Of a DNA stretch of 64,000 bases, positions 17,599-25,860 are shown piece by piece. The stretch is from contig NZ_JHEG04000001.1 of NCBI RefSeq assembly GCF_000760695.4, positions 7,911,123 to 7,975,122 on the forward strand. Direction: 5' to 3'. This stretch comes from Tolypothrix bouteillei VB521301 (GTDB lineage: Bacteria > Cyanobacteriota > Cyanobacteriia > Cyanobacteriales > Nostocaceae). Every line of letters starts with the position of its first letter. The stretch's first letter is position 1. The notes under the pieces were generated by a model that was not told the DNA's origin, searched no databases, and saw nothing but the letters and a program-made list of their open reading frames with translations. A program made the translations under genes and the position numbers.

Positions 17599-20283
17599 AT
17601 GAATGGCACCTACAACCAAAATTTAGTGGCATTATCTATAGCGATCGCAGTCTTTGCTTCCTACACGGGGTTAAACCTAGCAGGACACATGAGTGCAGTC
17701 AGTAAAAAAGTCAGAATCGCTTGGTTAATTGGAGGTGCGATCGCTATAGGAATTGGTATCTGGTCAATGCACTTTGTTGCCATGTTAGCCTTATACCTAC
17801 CAACACCTATTTCTTACGATTTAGGCAAAGTTTTATTCTCAATATTACCTGCAATTCTTGCTTCAGGAGCCGCACTTTTTTTAGTCAGTTGCCCGATTTT
17901 AGGTTTTGGGAGATTGTTAATTGGAGGCGTATTGATGGGTTTGGGCATTGCCTGCATGCACTATACGGGTATGGGAGCAATGCAGATGGCAGTCAATACG
18001 CAATATGACCCTTTATGGTTTGCAGGTTCTTTAATCATTGCTGTTGCTGCTTCAATTACAGCTTTATGGCTGGGCTTTTACACCCGGAAAACCAAGGCTG
18101 GAAGTTTTATTAAGATTTCAAGTGCTATTGCTATGGGAATTGCTATTTCCGGGATGCACTACACAGGGATGGCTGGAGCTTCTTTTACACCCAATAAGTT
18201 AGCGCAAACAGTTTCTTTTGTACAAGACGTTCAAACAGATGATACTTTGTTAGGTATTTGTCTGGGGCTAGCAACTTTTATCATTCTGGGTTTTACGCTA
18301 CTCACTTCCCTTGTCGATAGACATTTATATACTCAAACCAAGATTCTCAAACAGCAACAAGCAGACGCTTTGCGATCGCAACAATTTACAGACATGACTC
18401 TCCGAATCAGACGCTGGTTGAGTTTGGATGATGTGCTCAACACTGCTGTCAATGAAATTCGTCAAGCTCTAGATATAGATCGTGTTATCATTTATCGCTT
18501 CAAGCCTGATTGGAGTGGCACGATTGTTGCCGAATCAGTGACACGCACCTGGATGCGAACAATAGGCAAAACATTGAACGATCCAATGAACGAACACTGT
18601 AGGGAGTTGTACAAAAATGGAAGAGTTAGAGCAACTAATAATATTTACGAAGCAGGCTTTACAGATTGCCACCGCGAGATATTAGAAAATCTTCAAGTGA
18701 AGGCAAATGTGGTTGCACCAATTGTCATTAACGATGCGCTTGTTGGGTTGTTGTGCGCTCATCAATGTTCTGGATTTCGGAAATGGCAGCAATCGGAAGT
18801 GGATTTGTTCGGACAGTTGGCAATTCAAGTCAGTATCGCCATAGAACATGCAAATCTGTTACACGAATTGCGACAGGCGCAGGAAGTGTTGTGGTTGCGC
18901 GATCGCGCGATCGCAGCAGCAAGTAATGCCATCATCATTACCGACGCTAGGCAATCGGATAATCCCATTATCTTTTGCAACACTGCTTTTGAGAACATCA
19001 CTGGCTATTCGTCACAAGAAGTTATGGGACGCAATTGTCGCTTCTTGCAAGGAAGAGACACAGATCCGGCGACTGTGGGAGAAATACGCAATGCCTTGCA
19101 ACAAAGACGTGATTGCCAAGTCATTATCAAGAACTATCGTAAAGATGGCACTCCTTTCTGGAATCAATTGACAGTTTCACCAGTCAAAGATGCTTCAGGA
19201 CAAGTGAGTCATTTTATTGGAGTGCAAGCAGATATTACAGAAAGAATGCAAGCACAGCAAGAATTAGAATCCAGTAAAGAAACTTTGCAAAGACAGGTTG
19301 TAGAACTGCTCAACGATGTTCAAGAAGCTGCTAAAGGCGATTTAACCGTGCGTGCAGAAATTACACCAGGAGAAATTGGGGTGATTGCTGACTTTTTCAA
19401 TCTTATTATTGAAAGTCTGCAACAAATTGTTATATCTGTAAAAAATACAGCCCGACAGGTAAACGTATCTGTTGGAGACAATTCAGAAGCAATGCACGAG
19501 TTAGCAGATGAAGCACTTCAACAAGCCGAAGAGATTAACTATATTTTGGAATCATTGGATTCCATGGCGCTGTCAATTCAAGATGTGGCGGACAACGCTC
19601 ATAAAGCAACAGAGATGGCTCGCAGTGCATCGACAACTGCCAAGGCAGGAAGAAATGCAATGGAACATACTGTTAATAATATTATGAACTTGCGGTTGAC
19701 AATTTCAGAGACTGCCAAAAAAGTCAAGAGATTGGGTGAAGCATCTCAAGAAATTACCAAAGTTGTGTCCATGATTAACCAAATTGCCCTGCAAACTAAC
19801 GTACTCTCTATTAACACGAGTATTGAAGCAGCAAAAGTAGGCGTGGAAGGTCAAGCCTTTACGGTGGTTGCAGAAGAAATTGGTGGATTAGCTCTTCGCG
19901 CTTCCCAAGCAACGAAAGATATTGAACAAATTGTGGACAATATTCAGTTAGAAGCAAGAGCCGCAATCAAAGCTGTGGAACAGGGATTGACACAAGTGGT
20001 AGATGGAACTGAGTGTGTCCAAGATGCAAAGCTCCAGCTTGGTGAAATTTTAGATGTTTCTTGCCAAATTGATAATTTACTCCATTCTATTTCCAATACC
20101 ACCGTTTCTCAAGCAGCAACTTCTCAAGCAGTGGTATGCTTGATGAAGCAAATTGCTGACAGTTCTTTGCGGACAAGCGATTTATCTCGTCAAGTTTCTA
20201 CTTCTTTACTGCAAACTGTGGAGATGGCGCAGGAGTTTCAGGCTTCAGTTGGTGTTTTCAAAACAGAAAGAGTGCGGCGTTGA
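17599..20283 (+). CDS. MHYT-GAF(bilin-type)-LOV-HAMP chemoreceptor, copy 1
   Basis: 894 residues; AGGGA lies about 10 bases before the ATG. Residues 1-240 form an MHYT sensor (SMHFVAM at 56-62, CMHYTGM and GMHYTGM later). The GAF domain (about 265-430) resembles cyanobacteriochrome domains: Asp328 in NDPMNE, Cys357-His358 in FTDCHREIL, and AHQCSGFRKW, so covalent bilin binding is plausible. The PAS domain (about 440-550) carries the LOV signature GRNCRFLQG with Cys480, followed by NYRKDG, FWNQLTVSPV and FIGVQ. A HAMP (about 570-625) and an MCP signalling domain complete it. The hairpin tip is divergent (NTSIEAAKVGVEGQAF). It probably feeds CheW/CheA and pili for phototaxis or redox taxis; no che genes are nearby. 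Domain order is seen; chromophores are inferred. Confidence 0.88.
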   Translation: MNGTYNQNLVALSIAIAVFASYTGLNLAGHMSAVSKKVRIAWLIGGAIAIGIGIWSMHFVAMLALYLPTPISYDLGKVLFSILPAILASGAALFLVSCPILGFGRLLIGGVLMGLGIACMHYTGMGAMQMAVNTQYDPLWFAGSLIIAVAASITALWLGFYTRKTKAGSFIKISSAIAMGIAISGMHYTGMAGASFTPNKLAQTVSFVQDVQTDDTLLGICLGLATFIILGFTLLTSLVDRHLYTQTKILKQQQADALRSQQFTDMTLRIRRWLSLDDVLNTAVNEIRQALDIDRVIIYRFKPDWSGTIVAESVTRTWMRTIGKTLNDPMNEHCRELYKNGRVRATNNIYEAGFTDCHREILENLQVKANVVAPIVINDALVGLLCAHQCSGFRKWQQSEVDLFGQLAIQVSIAIEHANLLHELRQAQEVLWLRDRAIAAASNAIIITDARQSDNPIIFCNTAFENITGYSSQEVMGRNCRFLQGRDTDPATVGEIRNALQQRRDCQVIIKNYRKDGTPFWNQLTVSPVKDASGQVSHFIGVQADITERMQAQQELESSKETLQRQVVELLNDVQEAAKGDLTVRAEITPGEIGVIADFFNLIIESLQQIVISVKNTARQVNVSVGDNSEAMHELADEALQQAEEINYILESLDSMALSIQDVADNAHKATEMARSASTTAKAGRNAMEHTVNNIMNLRLTISETAKKVKRLGEASQEITKVVSMINQIALQTNVLSINTSIEAAKVGVEGQAFTVVAEEIGGLALRASQATKDIEQIVDNIQLEARAAIKAVEQGLTQVVDGTECVQDAKLQLGEILDVSCQIDNLLHSISNTTVSQAATSQAVVCLMKQIADSSLRTSDLSRQVSTSLLQTVEMAQEFQASVGVFKTERVRR

Positions 20284-20862
20284 TAGGTAAACAGCAAATA
20301 GCGACTGCTCAGTCAATACTTTTGCCAAAACGCCCTCACTCTGGAAGAGTAGGGCTGTACAAATAAAGCCCACGCAGGTGGGCTTTGGGTTTTAGCCCAC
20401 GCAGGTGGGCTTTGTTTATGTAGCCACAGACTTCCAGTCTGTAGGGTTTTTAAGAAATTGGCAAAGGTATTGATTTCATAACACAATTCTGTTTCTTCTT
20501 GCCAACTATAGGATGACAGTCAATGAGAAAATAACATTTATTAATAAGAAAATAATCAATTTTTGATTGATATTAAATATAGTAAAATGTGTTTATCTTT
20601 GCGTCTTTTCCTACTTTTCAGTCTTTATTTTTTTAAAAAAATACAGTAACTAACCTACTTTTCCTACTGTACAAAATTAGGGTTTTTATGGTTTAAAATA
20701 TAAGATATAGAGAGTTCAAATGGGGATAATAGCGGTTCAGCCGTGAGCGCGAGAATATCTTGCTTGCGGCTTTTATTTTTTTTAGTTTTTATTTTTTAAA
20801 AAAATTTATGTGGAAGAGCTTTTACGAAAAATTCTTTTGTGCAAGAATGTCTCTTGTAAGCA
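20284..20862. other. intergenic region between chemoreceptor 1 and the tnpB element
   Basis: Contains the stem-loop cluster at 20352-20451 and then about 400 bp of A/T-rich sequence. An oddly symmetric AAAAAATA/TATTTTTT tract and the hairpin AGCGGTTCAGCCGT around 20730 are the only structures I noticed. No gene is supported; short frames here have no recognisable content. Confidence 0.45.
20352..20451 (+). terminator. three consecutive stem-loops downstream of chemoreceptor 1
   Basis: AAAGCCCACGCAGGTGGGCTTT (20365-20386) is a near-perfect hairpin, followed by a second copy of the same stem (20393-20413) and by ACAGACT-TCC-AGTCTGT (20426-20442), which is followed by GGGTTTTT. The last has terminator form. 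The first two belong to the CTATACAAAC-type dispersed repeat family (GGGCTGTACAAATAAAGCC), so the terminator may have been supplied by a repeat. Confidence 0.55.
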
Positions 20863-20995
20863 ACCCCGCTCTAAAGAGACGGGGCTTTAGCCCAGTTCAC
20901 GCCTATTTGTCGGAAACAGCCCTTCGCTGCCCTTCCAACAAACAACTCATCCCCGGACTTTCGGGCACGATTGCGGAGTACCCCAAAACTGCAAT
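20830..20995 (-). ncRNA. candidate omega RNA overlapping the 3' end of tnpB
   Basis: In IS200/IS605 elements the guide (omega) RNA is transcribed through the 3' end of tnpB into the right end of the element, with the guide lying just past the element boundary. The equivalent stretch here includes the last 30 codons of tnpB and the stem CCCCGCTCT/AGAGACGGGG (20864-20884). The guide would correspond to the sequence just below about 20860 on the minus strand. This is positional inference only; no structure was computed. Confidence 0.35.
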
Positions 20996-22140
20996 ATTGG
21001 CAGACGCATTCAAATCGGCATCACATTCAAAACCACAATGTCCACATTTAAACGACTTACCAGAACGATACGATTTACCGTTAACCGGATGTACGTGGTG
21101 ACACCGCGAACAAGTCTGACTCGTGTAAGCAGGTGGAACCAAAACTACTGGCACTCCCGCAATACTTGCCTTGTATTGGGTAAACAACCGCAACTGATAA
21201 AATGCCCAATTGTTGGTTCTACGTCGTTCCGTTTTAGAACGTGGCTTTTCGTTGAGCGATTCTCGAATGTTTGTCAAATCTTCAAAAGCAAGTGCGGCAT
21301 TACTTTGTTTTGCTTCAAAGACAATTTCTTTAGAAATGTTGTGATTCAGCCACTTTTGAAAGCGTTGTTCTCTGCCAGAGAGCCGTCTCAGGAGTCTTCT
21401 AGAACTCCGAGTGCGTTTGCGTTGAACATTAGCTCTGACCTTACTGTAGCGGTCACGGATAAATTGAATCTGTTTGCCACTCCAAGATTTTCCAGTACTT
21501 GTCGTGGCGATATCTCGCCTGCCGAGGTCAATGCCAATTACTCTGGGCGTTTTGCCCGGTGGTTGGCTTGGAACATCAACAGCGATGTTGATATAGTAGT
21601 CGCCCCGTTTGGTTTTGTTGAGAGTGGCAGCAGTTGGAGATTGACCTTTGAGCAACCCCAGTTGATAGTTACCGATGCTCAACTTAAACTTCCTGCGTCC
21701 ACTTATCAATGTCACGCCAACGGCTTGGGACTCTTCGATGTATTGAAAAGTCCGAGCATCCAAATTAATGGACGTTGGTCTGAATGCGTGGATTTGTTTA
21801 ACAGCCTTAGCGTTGCCAATCACGCGACGAATCGCTTGGCAAACGTGATTTGCTTTCAACCCCGTGGCTTCACGAACGCTCTTGTAAACCAAGTGATGCA
21901 ACTTGGTTGTATTCCAGCATTTTTCGCGTTTTGCAACGGACAATATCTGGTTGCAAGCATCTGCAAACCCCTCTAAAGTTGCGTCAATCTCTTGCTGCAA
22001 CTTTACAGGAACTTCAATCTTGCATTTTACAGATATTGTCTGCATTTAAATAACTTGAAAACTCATCCAATTATAATAAAGGACGGTTTGAGTATGCAAC
22101 GAGTTCTCAAGACAATTTCACTGCCATTAAAATGGCACGA
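20860..22140 (-). mobile_element. solo tnpB transposon (IS200/IS605 superfamily, IS1341-like), approximate ends
   Basis: The element consists of the tnpB gene plus flanks. The right (3') end carries the stem CCCCGCTCT/AGAGACGGGG at 20864-20884, typical of IS605-type ends. Beyond the 5' end of tnpB a 7-bp stem TGCCATT-AA-AATGGCA (22122-22137) may belong to the left end. No tnpA (Y1 transposase) is present, so movement would need a tnpA supplied in trans. It sits exactly between two paralogous chemoreceptor genes. The exact boundaries cannot be fixed without an empty-site comparison. A 35-codon frame at 22094-22201 in the left flank is unrecognised. Confidence 0.65.
20903..22045 (-). CDS. tnpB: TnpB RNA-guided nuclease (OrfB of IS200/IS605)
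   Basis: 380 residues, full length. The N-terminal wedge and helical part begins MQTISVKCKIEVPVK. The split RuvC nuclease is intact: RuvC-I VIGIDLGRRD with Asp173, RuvC-II ALAFEDLTNIRE with Glu255, and RuvC-III in CDADLNASANIAV with Asp344. The zinc ribbon has its four cysteines: CSRC (312-315) and CGHC (334-337). TnpB is an RNA-guided, TAM-dependent DNA nuclease that promotes retention of its transposon. All key residues are present, so the protein is probably active. It is convergent with chemoreceptor 1 and divergent from chemoreceptor 2. The ATG at 22045 gives the expected family N-terminus. Confidence 0.93.
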   Translation of the reverse strand: MQTISVKCKIEVPVKLQQEIDATLEGFADACNQILSVAKREKCWNTTKLHHLVYKSVREATGLKANHVCQAIRRVIGNAKAVKQIHAFRPTSINLDARTFQYIEESQAVGVTLISGRRKFKLSIGNYQLGLLKGQSPTAATLNKTKRGDYYINIAVDVPSQPPGKTPRVIGIDLGRRDIATTSTGKSWSGKQIQFIRDRYSKVRANVQRKRTRSSRRLLRRLSGREQRFQKWLNHNISKEIVFEAKQSNAALAFEDLTNIRESLNEKPRSKTERRRTNNWAFYQLRLFTQYKASIAGVPVVLVPPAYTSQTCSRCHHVHPVNGKSYRSGKSFKCGHCGFECDADLNASANIAVLGYSAIVPESPGMSCLLEGQRRAVSDK

Positions 22141-22343
22141 GTCGCAGTTCCTCCTTGGTCTAAAGACACAAGGTTTCCCTGCTCCCGGAGGTTCCAGATG
22201 AAAAATGAGGCTCATCCACTAAAAGGTCTACCCAATTTATATGTTTTTTTGTTTTTCTAGGTTACTGGTAATAAAAGATACGAAAATTAAGTTTTAATAA
22301 ACTATTCAAAAAGATTGTTTTGGGACACCAGGGGAATTTACCA

Positions 22344-25145
22344 ATGATGAGTAGCACCTACCACCAGGGCTTAGTAGCGCTATCTATAGCGATCGCAGTA
22401 CTGTCATCTTACACAGCTCTAGATTTAGCAGGGCGCGTGACGGCGGCTGAGAAAAAGATCAGGCTGATTTGGTTGATTGGCGGTAGCATCACGATGGGAA
22501 TTGGTATCTGGTCGATGCACTTTATCGCCATGCTTGCTTTTAGTTTGCCAGTCCCTATTGCCTATGATGTGAAGACGGTGATTTTCTCAATCATGCCTGC
22601 TGTCGTTGCTTCTGGAGGAGCGCTCTTTCTTGCCAGTCGCCAATTTTTGAGCTGGCAGCGCTTGCTGTTTGGGGGGGTGTTAATGGGTCTGGGGATTGCT
22701 GCCATGCATTATATTGGGATGGCAGCTATGAGGATGGAGGCTCACACTCATTACGATCCCGTGTTATTTGTACTGTCAGTGCTTGTTGCGATCGCAGCAT
22801 CTATTGCGGCTTTGTGGATTGCTTTTCACTTCCGGATGCAAACGAGCCACAAGGGAAGGTCATCGCGGATATTAAGTTCGCTGCTGATGGGGTGCGCGAT
22901 CGCTGGTATGCATTACACGGGAATGGCAGCAGCTTCTTTTATGCCAACTCAAGCTGTGGGTAGGGTGTTGGCAAATCAGGCAAATTCTTCTTTAACCTTG
23001 CTAGCAACTGGGATTGGGGTGTGTACCCTGATTATTTTGGCGTTTACTCTGCTGACATCTTTTATCGATCGCCGGATGTCAGCGCAAGCTATACTCTTGA
23101 GACAGCAGGAAGCGGAAGTTTTGCGGGCGCAGAAATTTACAGAATTGACTCTCCGCATTCGCCGTTCTCTCAAGTTGGATGATGTTCTCAATACGGCGGT
23201 CCGTGAAGTGCAGCAAGCTTTGGGTACAGACCGGGTGATTATCTACCGCTTTAATCCTGACTGGAGTGGAACAATCATTGCGGAGGAGGTAGGGTTAAAT
23301 TGGAATCCCCTCCTAGGGCATACAGTGAATGATTCTTTTTGGGAACGTTATATTGAAACTTACAACGGTGGTCGGGTTTGGGTAACGAACAATATTTACG
23401 ATGTGGGTTTTGCTCAAGCTCATTTGGAGATTTTAGAACATTTCCAGATTAAGGCTTATATGGCTGCGCCGATTTTGAATAACAATCAACTCCAGGGCTT
23501 GCTGTTTTGCCATCAGTGCTGCGGTTTTCGACTTTGGCAAAAGACGGAGGTTGAGTTATTCCGACAATTGGCAATTCAAATAGGGATTGCTTTGGAACAG
23601 GCAAATCTGTTGCATGAATTGCAGCAAGCACAGGAAATTTTACGGGTGCGCGATCGCGCTATTGCTGCGGCTAGCAATGGTATTCTCATTACAGACCCGC
23701 GTCAGGCAGATAACCCCATTATCTTTTGCAACGCTGCATTTCAAACAATCACCGGCTACTCGCAAAAAGAAGCACTGGGGCAAAACTGTCGTTTCTTGCA
23801 GGGACCGGATACAGATCCAACGACGGTGAAAGAGATACACGACGCTGTCAGAGAAGAACGCGATTGCCAAGTTGTGATTAAGAATTATCGTAAAGATGGA
23901 ACTCCTTTTTGGAATCAGCTGACCGTTTCACCAGTTCGGGATGCGTTGGGACAGGTGATTCATTTTATTGGAGTACAGGCAGATATTACAGAACGAACAC
24001 AGACACAAGAAATGTTGCGAGACAGTAAGGAAACGTTGCAACGGCAAGTGGTTGCGCTGCTCGATGATGTTCGGGAAGTGTCTAAGGGTAACTTGACGGT
24101 ACGTGCGGAAATTTCCGTAGGGGAAATTGGGGTTGTGGCTGAGTTTTTCAATGCCATTATTCAAAATTTGCGGCATATTGTGACTCAGGTGAAACACACC
24201 GCCGCACAGGTCAATATTTACGTTGGGGAAAACTCAGAAGCAATGCGTTTGTTGGCTGATGATGCTCTCAAACAAGCTGAAGAAATTACCAACACTTTAC
24301 AGTCTCTCGATGCAATGGCGCTTTCCATCCAAGCTGTGGCAGATAGCGCACACCAAGCAGCAACTATGGCTCGCACGGCGTCCACTGCTGCTGAAAGCGG
24401 AAACAGTTCTATGGATTTGACGGTTAATAGCATCATGAATCTGCGTTTAACCATGTCAGAAGCGGCTAAGAAGGTGAAGCGGTTGGGTGAATCTTCTCAA
24501 GAGATTTACAAAGTGGTGGCTTTGATTAAACAAATTGCTTTGCAAACAAATATTATTGCGATTAATACCAGCATTGAAGCAGCAAAAGCGGGTGAAGAAG
24601 GTCGGGCTTTTAGTGTGGTTGCAGAAGAAGTGAGTCAATTAGCGGCTCAATCGACACAAGCGACTCAAGAAATCGAGCAAATTGTGGATAACATTCAGTT
24701 TGAAACCACGGAAGTGGTAAAAGCTGTGGAAGAGGGAATGAATCAGGTGGTGGAAGGGACGGATTTGGTGAGAGATACTAAGATGCAATTAGGGGAGATT
24801 TTAGATGTATCCCGCCAGATTGATGAGTTGGTGCAGTTAATTTCTGATGCAACGGTGTCCCAAGCGCAAACTTCACAACTGGTGGCGTCGTTGATGAAGC
24901 AGATTGCTCATGATTCTTTCCATACGAGTGAATTTTCTCGCTTGGTTTCGAGCTCTTTGGATCAGACTGTGAGTGTAGCAAAGCAATTGCAGGATTCCGT
25001 TGCGGTGTTTACCACTGAGGAGAAGCAGGAAAGTGCCATTGTTGAGCCGCCTATGGCGCTGGAGACGATAGATACTCGCGAGTATACTGTTCTGGATTCT
25101 GTGGTAGTTCACAATGGCAATGGCAAACACTCTGTGAAGCGGTAG
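22344..25145 (+). CDS. MHYT-GAF-LOV-HAMP chemoreceptor, copy 2
   Basis: 933 residues from the ATG at 22344 (a second ATG follows at once); AGGGGAA lies 7 bases upstream, whereas a longer reading would need a TTG at 22320. It has the same architecture as the gene at 17599 and clear similarity throughout. The MHYT domain has SMHFIAM, AMHYIGM and GMHYTGM. The GAF domain lacks the bilin-binding cysteine: the equivalent segment reads FAQAHLEIL, with Ala359 in place of Cys and the following His kept. The LOV-type PAS is intact: GQNCRFLQG with Cys482, NYRKDG, FWNQLTVSPV and FIGVQ. HAMP and MCP domains follow; the hairpin tip is closer to canonical (NTSIEAAKAGEEGRAF). A 60-residue tail after the MCP domain is absent from copy 1. 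Probable blue-light or redox taxis receptor. Confidence 0.88.
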   Translation: MMSSTYHQGLVALSIAIAVLSSYTALDLAGRVTAAEKKIRLIWLIGGSITMGIGIWSMHFIAMLAFSLPVPIAYDVKTVIFSIMPAVVASGGALFLASRQFLSWQRLLFGGVLMGLGIAAMHYIGMAAMRMEAHTHYDPVLFVLSVLVAIAASIAALWIAFHFRMQTSHKGRSSRILSSLLMGCAIAGMHYTGMAAASFMPTQAVGRVLANQANSSLTLLATGIGVCTLIILAFTLLTSFIDRRMSAQAILLRQQEAEVLRAQKFTELTLRIRRSLKLDDVLNTAVREVQQALGTDRVIIYRFNPDWSGTIIAEEVGLNWNPLLGHTVNDSFWERYIETYNGGRVWVTNNIYDVGFAQAHLEILEHFQIKAYMAAPILNNNQLQGLLFCHQCCGFRLWQKTEVELFRQLAIQIGIALEQANLLHELQQAQEILRVRDRAIAAASNGILITDPRQADNPIIFCNAAFQTITGYSQKEALGQNCRFLQGPDTDPTTVKEIHDAVREERDCQVVIKNYRKDGTPFWNQLTVSPVRDALGQVIHFIGVQADITERTQTQEMLRDSKETLQRQVVALLDDVREVSKGNLTVRAEISVGEIGVVAEFFNAIIQNLRHIVTQVKHTAAQVNIYVGENSEAMRLLADDALKQAEEITNTLQSLDAMALSIQAVADSAHQAATMARTASTAAESGNSSMDLTVNSIMNLRLTMSEAAKKVKRLGESSQEIYKVVALIKQIALQTNIIAINTSIEAAKAGEEGRAFSVVAEEVSQLAAQSTQATQEIEQIVDNIQFETTEVVKAVEEGMNQVVEGTDLVRDTKMQLGEILDVSRQIDELVQLISDATVSQAQTSQLVASLMKQIAHDSFHTSEFSRLVSSSLDQTVSVAKQLQDSVAVFTTEEKQESAIVEPPMALETIDTREYTVLDSVVVHNGNGKHSVKR

Positions 25146-25223
25146 GTTTTGCCCTCACCCCCAACCCCCTTTTCCACGGGCGAGGGGGCTTAGGAGTCCC
25201 TCACCCTGACCCTTCCCGGCTTC

Positions 25224-25559
25224 TCACCCTACTGCGAAATCTGTAAATTCTCGCATTTTCGGAGTGTGAAATCCAATGACAATATCATGCTTGGGTACTC
25301 CCATTTCTATTAGTTCCAAGGCAATGTCAACTTCAGTCGTATTTTGTTGAATCCAAATTTTCTCATTTATAATATCAAGATGCATTATAGGACCGTAAAT
25401 ACGCTTTTGGTTGTTCCAGCCTACTCTTAGAATTTGGTAATGATTGCGTTCTGTATCAAATATTGGTTCAACTTCTACTTCACCGTAACTTGGTTTATAC
25501 TTGGTATATTTATTAAGAAGTTGTTGAATTTTATTTCGATAATCGTCTATTTTAGCCAT
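25224..25559 (-). CDS. xisI: XisI family protein (fdxN-element excision controlling factor)
   Basis: 111 residues, typical length. MAKIDDYRNKIQQLLNKY at the N-terminus, then DTERNHYQILRVGWNNQKRIYG, DIINEKIWIQQNTTE and ALELIEMGVPKHDIVIGFH are the conserved XisI blocks. XisI and XisH were named for helping excision of the fdxN element in Anabaena heterocysts, but xisHI pairs are widespread in cyanobacteria and most are not tied to an excision element; some are thought to act as toxin-antitoxin-like or regulatory pairs. The start codon overlaps the end of an xisH remnant by 13 bases, the normal arrangement of the pair. Here the XisH partner is destroyed, so this copy may be orphaned. Confidence 0.88.
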   Translation of the reverse strand: MAKIDDYRNKIQQLLNKYTKYKPSYGEVEVEPIFDTERNHYQILRVGWNNQKRIYGPIMHLDIINEKIWIQQNTTEVDIALELIEMGVPKHDIVIGFHTPKMREFTDFAVG

Positions 25560-25655
25560 TGGACAATTTCCTCATTTTCAATGTTGTAAACAATAATTTT
25601 AAGTTGGTTTTCAGATATAGCAATCCTAAATCATTCCTGAAGAACTTAAGAGCGC
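25547..25655 (-). pseudogene. xisH: xisH 3' remnant, truncated by a dispersed repeat
   Basis: On the minus strand, the frame ending with TAG at 25547 reads RIAISENQLKIIVYN, then IENEEIVQWLK, which matches the XisH C-terminus as I recall it. Going upstream, this frame meets TGA at 25631-25633, while the neighbouring frame reads SALKFFRNDLG, consistent with a single-base frameshift near 25625. Beyond about 25655 the sequence is a dispersed repeat and no XisH N-terminus is found. The overlap with the xisI start is that of intact xisHI pairs. The assignment rests on C-terminal similarity and synteny. Confidence 0.65.
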
Positions 25656-25806
25656 TAGAGGCGAATATAATTCGCAACTATACAAACAAAGTCCCTTCGG
25701 GTTCGCCAGTCGCCTACGGCGGGAAACCCGCCTGCAGCGCTGGACTCACCACCTATGTGGACTTTATTAAACAAACCTACATCCGGCAGGTTTCGTCTGT
25801 ATTGTG
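25656..25806. repeat. dispersed repeat of the CTATACAAAC type, compound copy
   Basis: Starts with CGCAACTATACAAACAAAGTC and ends with an inverted ...CATCCGGCAGGTTTCGTC. The right half is an inverted, diverged copy of 16845-16915 (AAACCTGCC, AAAGTCCAC, AGGTGGTGAGTCCAGC). Inside is the palindrome CGGCGGGAAACCCGCC. The element replaces the 5' part of xisH. Confidence 0.7.
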
Positions 25807-25860
25807 ATTTTTAAGCGCTAAGCATGAATTAAATTCAATATCATCTAAAGACAGCTTATC

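Noticed and set aside
20903..21976. Long plus-strand frame of 312 codons (21038-21976) opposite tnpB
   Set aside because: Antisense shadow of the tnpB gene; no domain and no start signal.
22094..22201. 35-codon plus-strand frame beginning MQRVLKTISLPLKWHESQ in the left flank of the tnpB element
   Set aside because: A weak AAAGGA lies upstream, but the end of the frame (TQGFPAPGGSR) looks like repeat translation and no family is recognised.
25224..25559. Idea that XisI marks an nif-type excision element boundary here
   Set aside because: No recombinase, nif gene or flanking direct repeat is visible; xisHI pairs are common outside excision elements.
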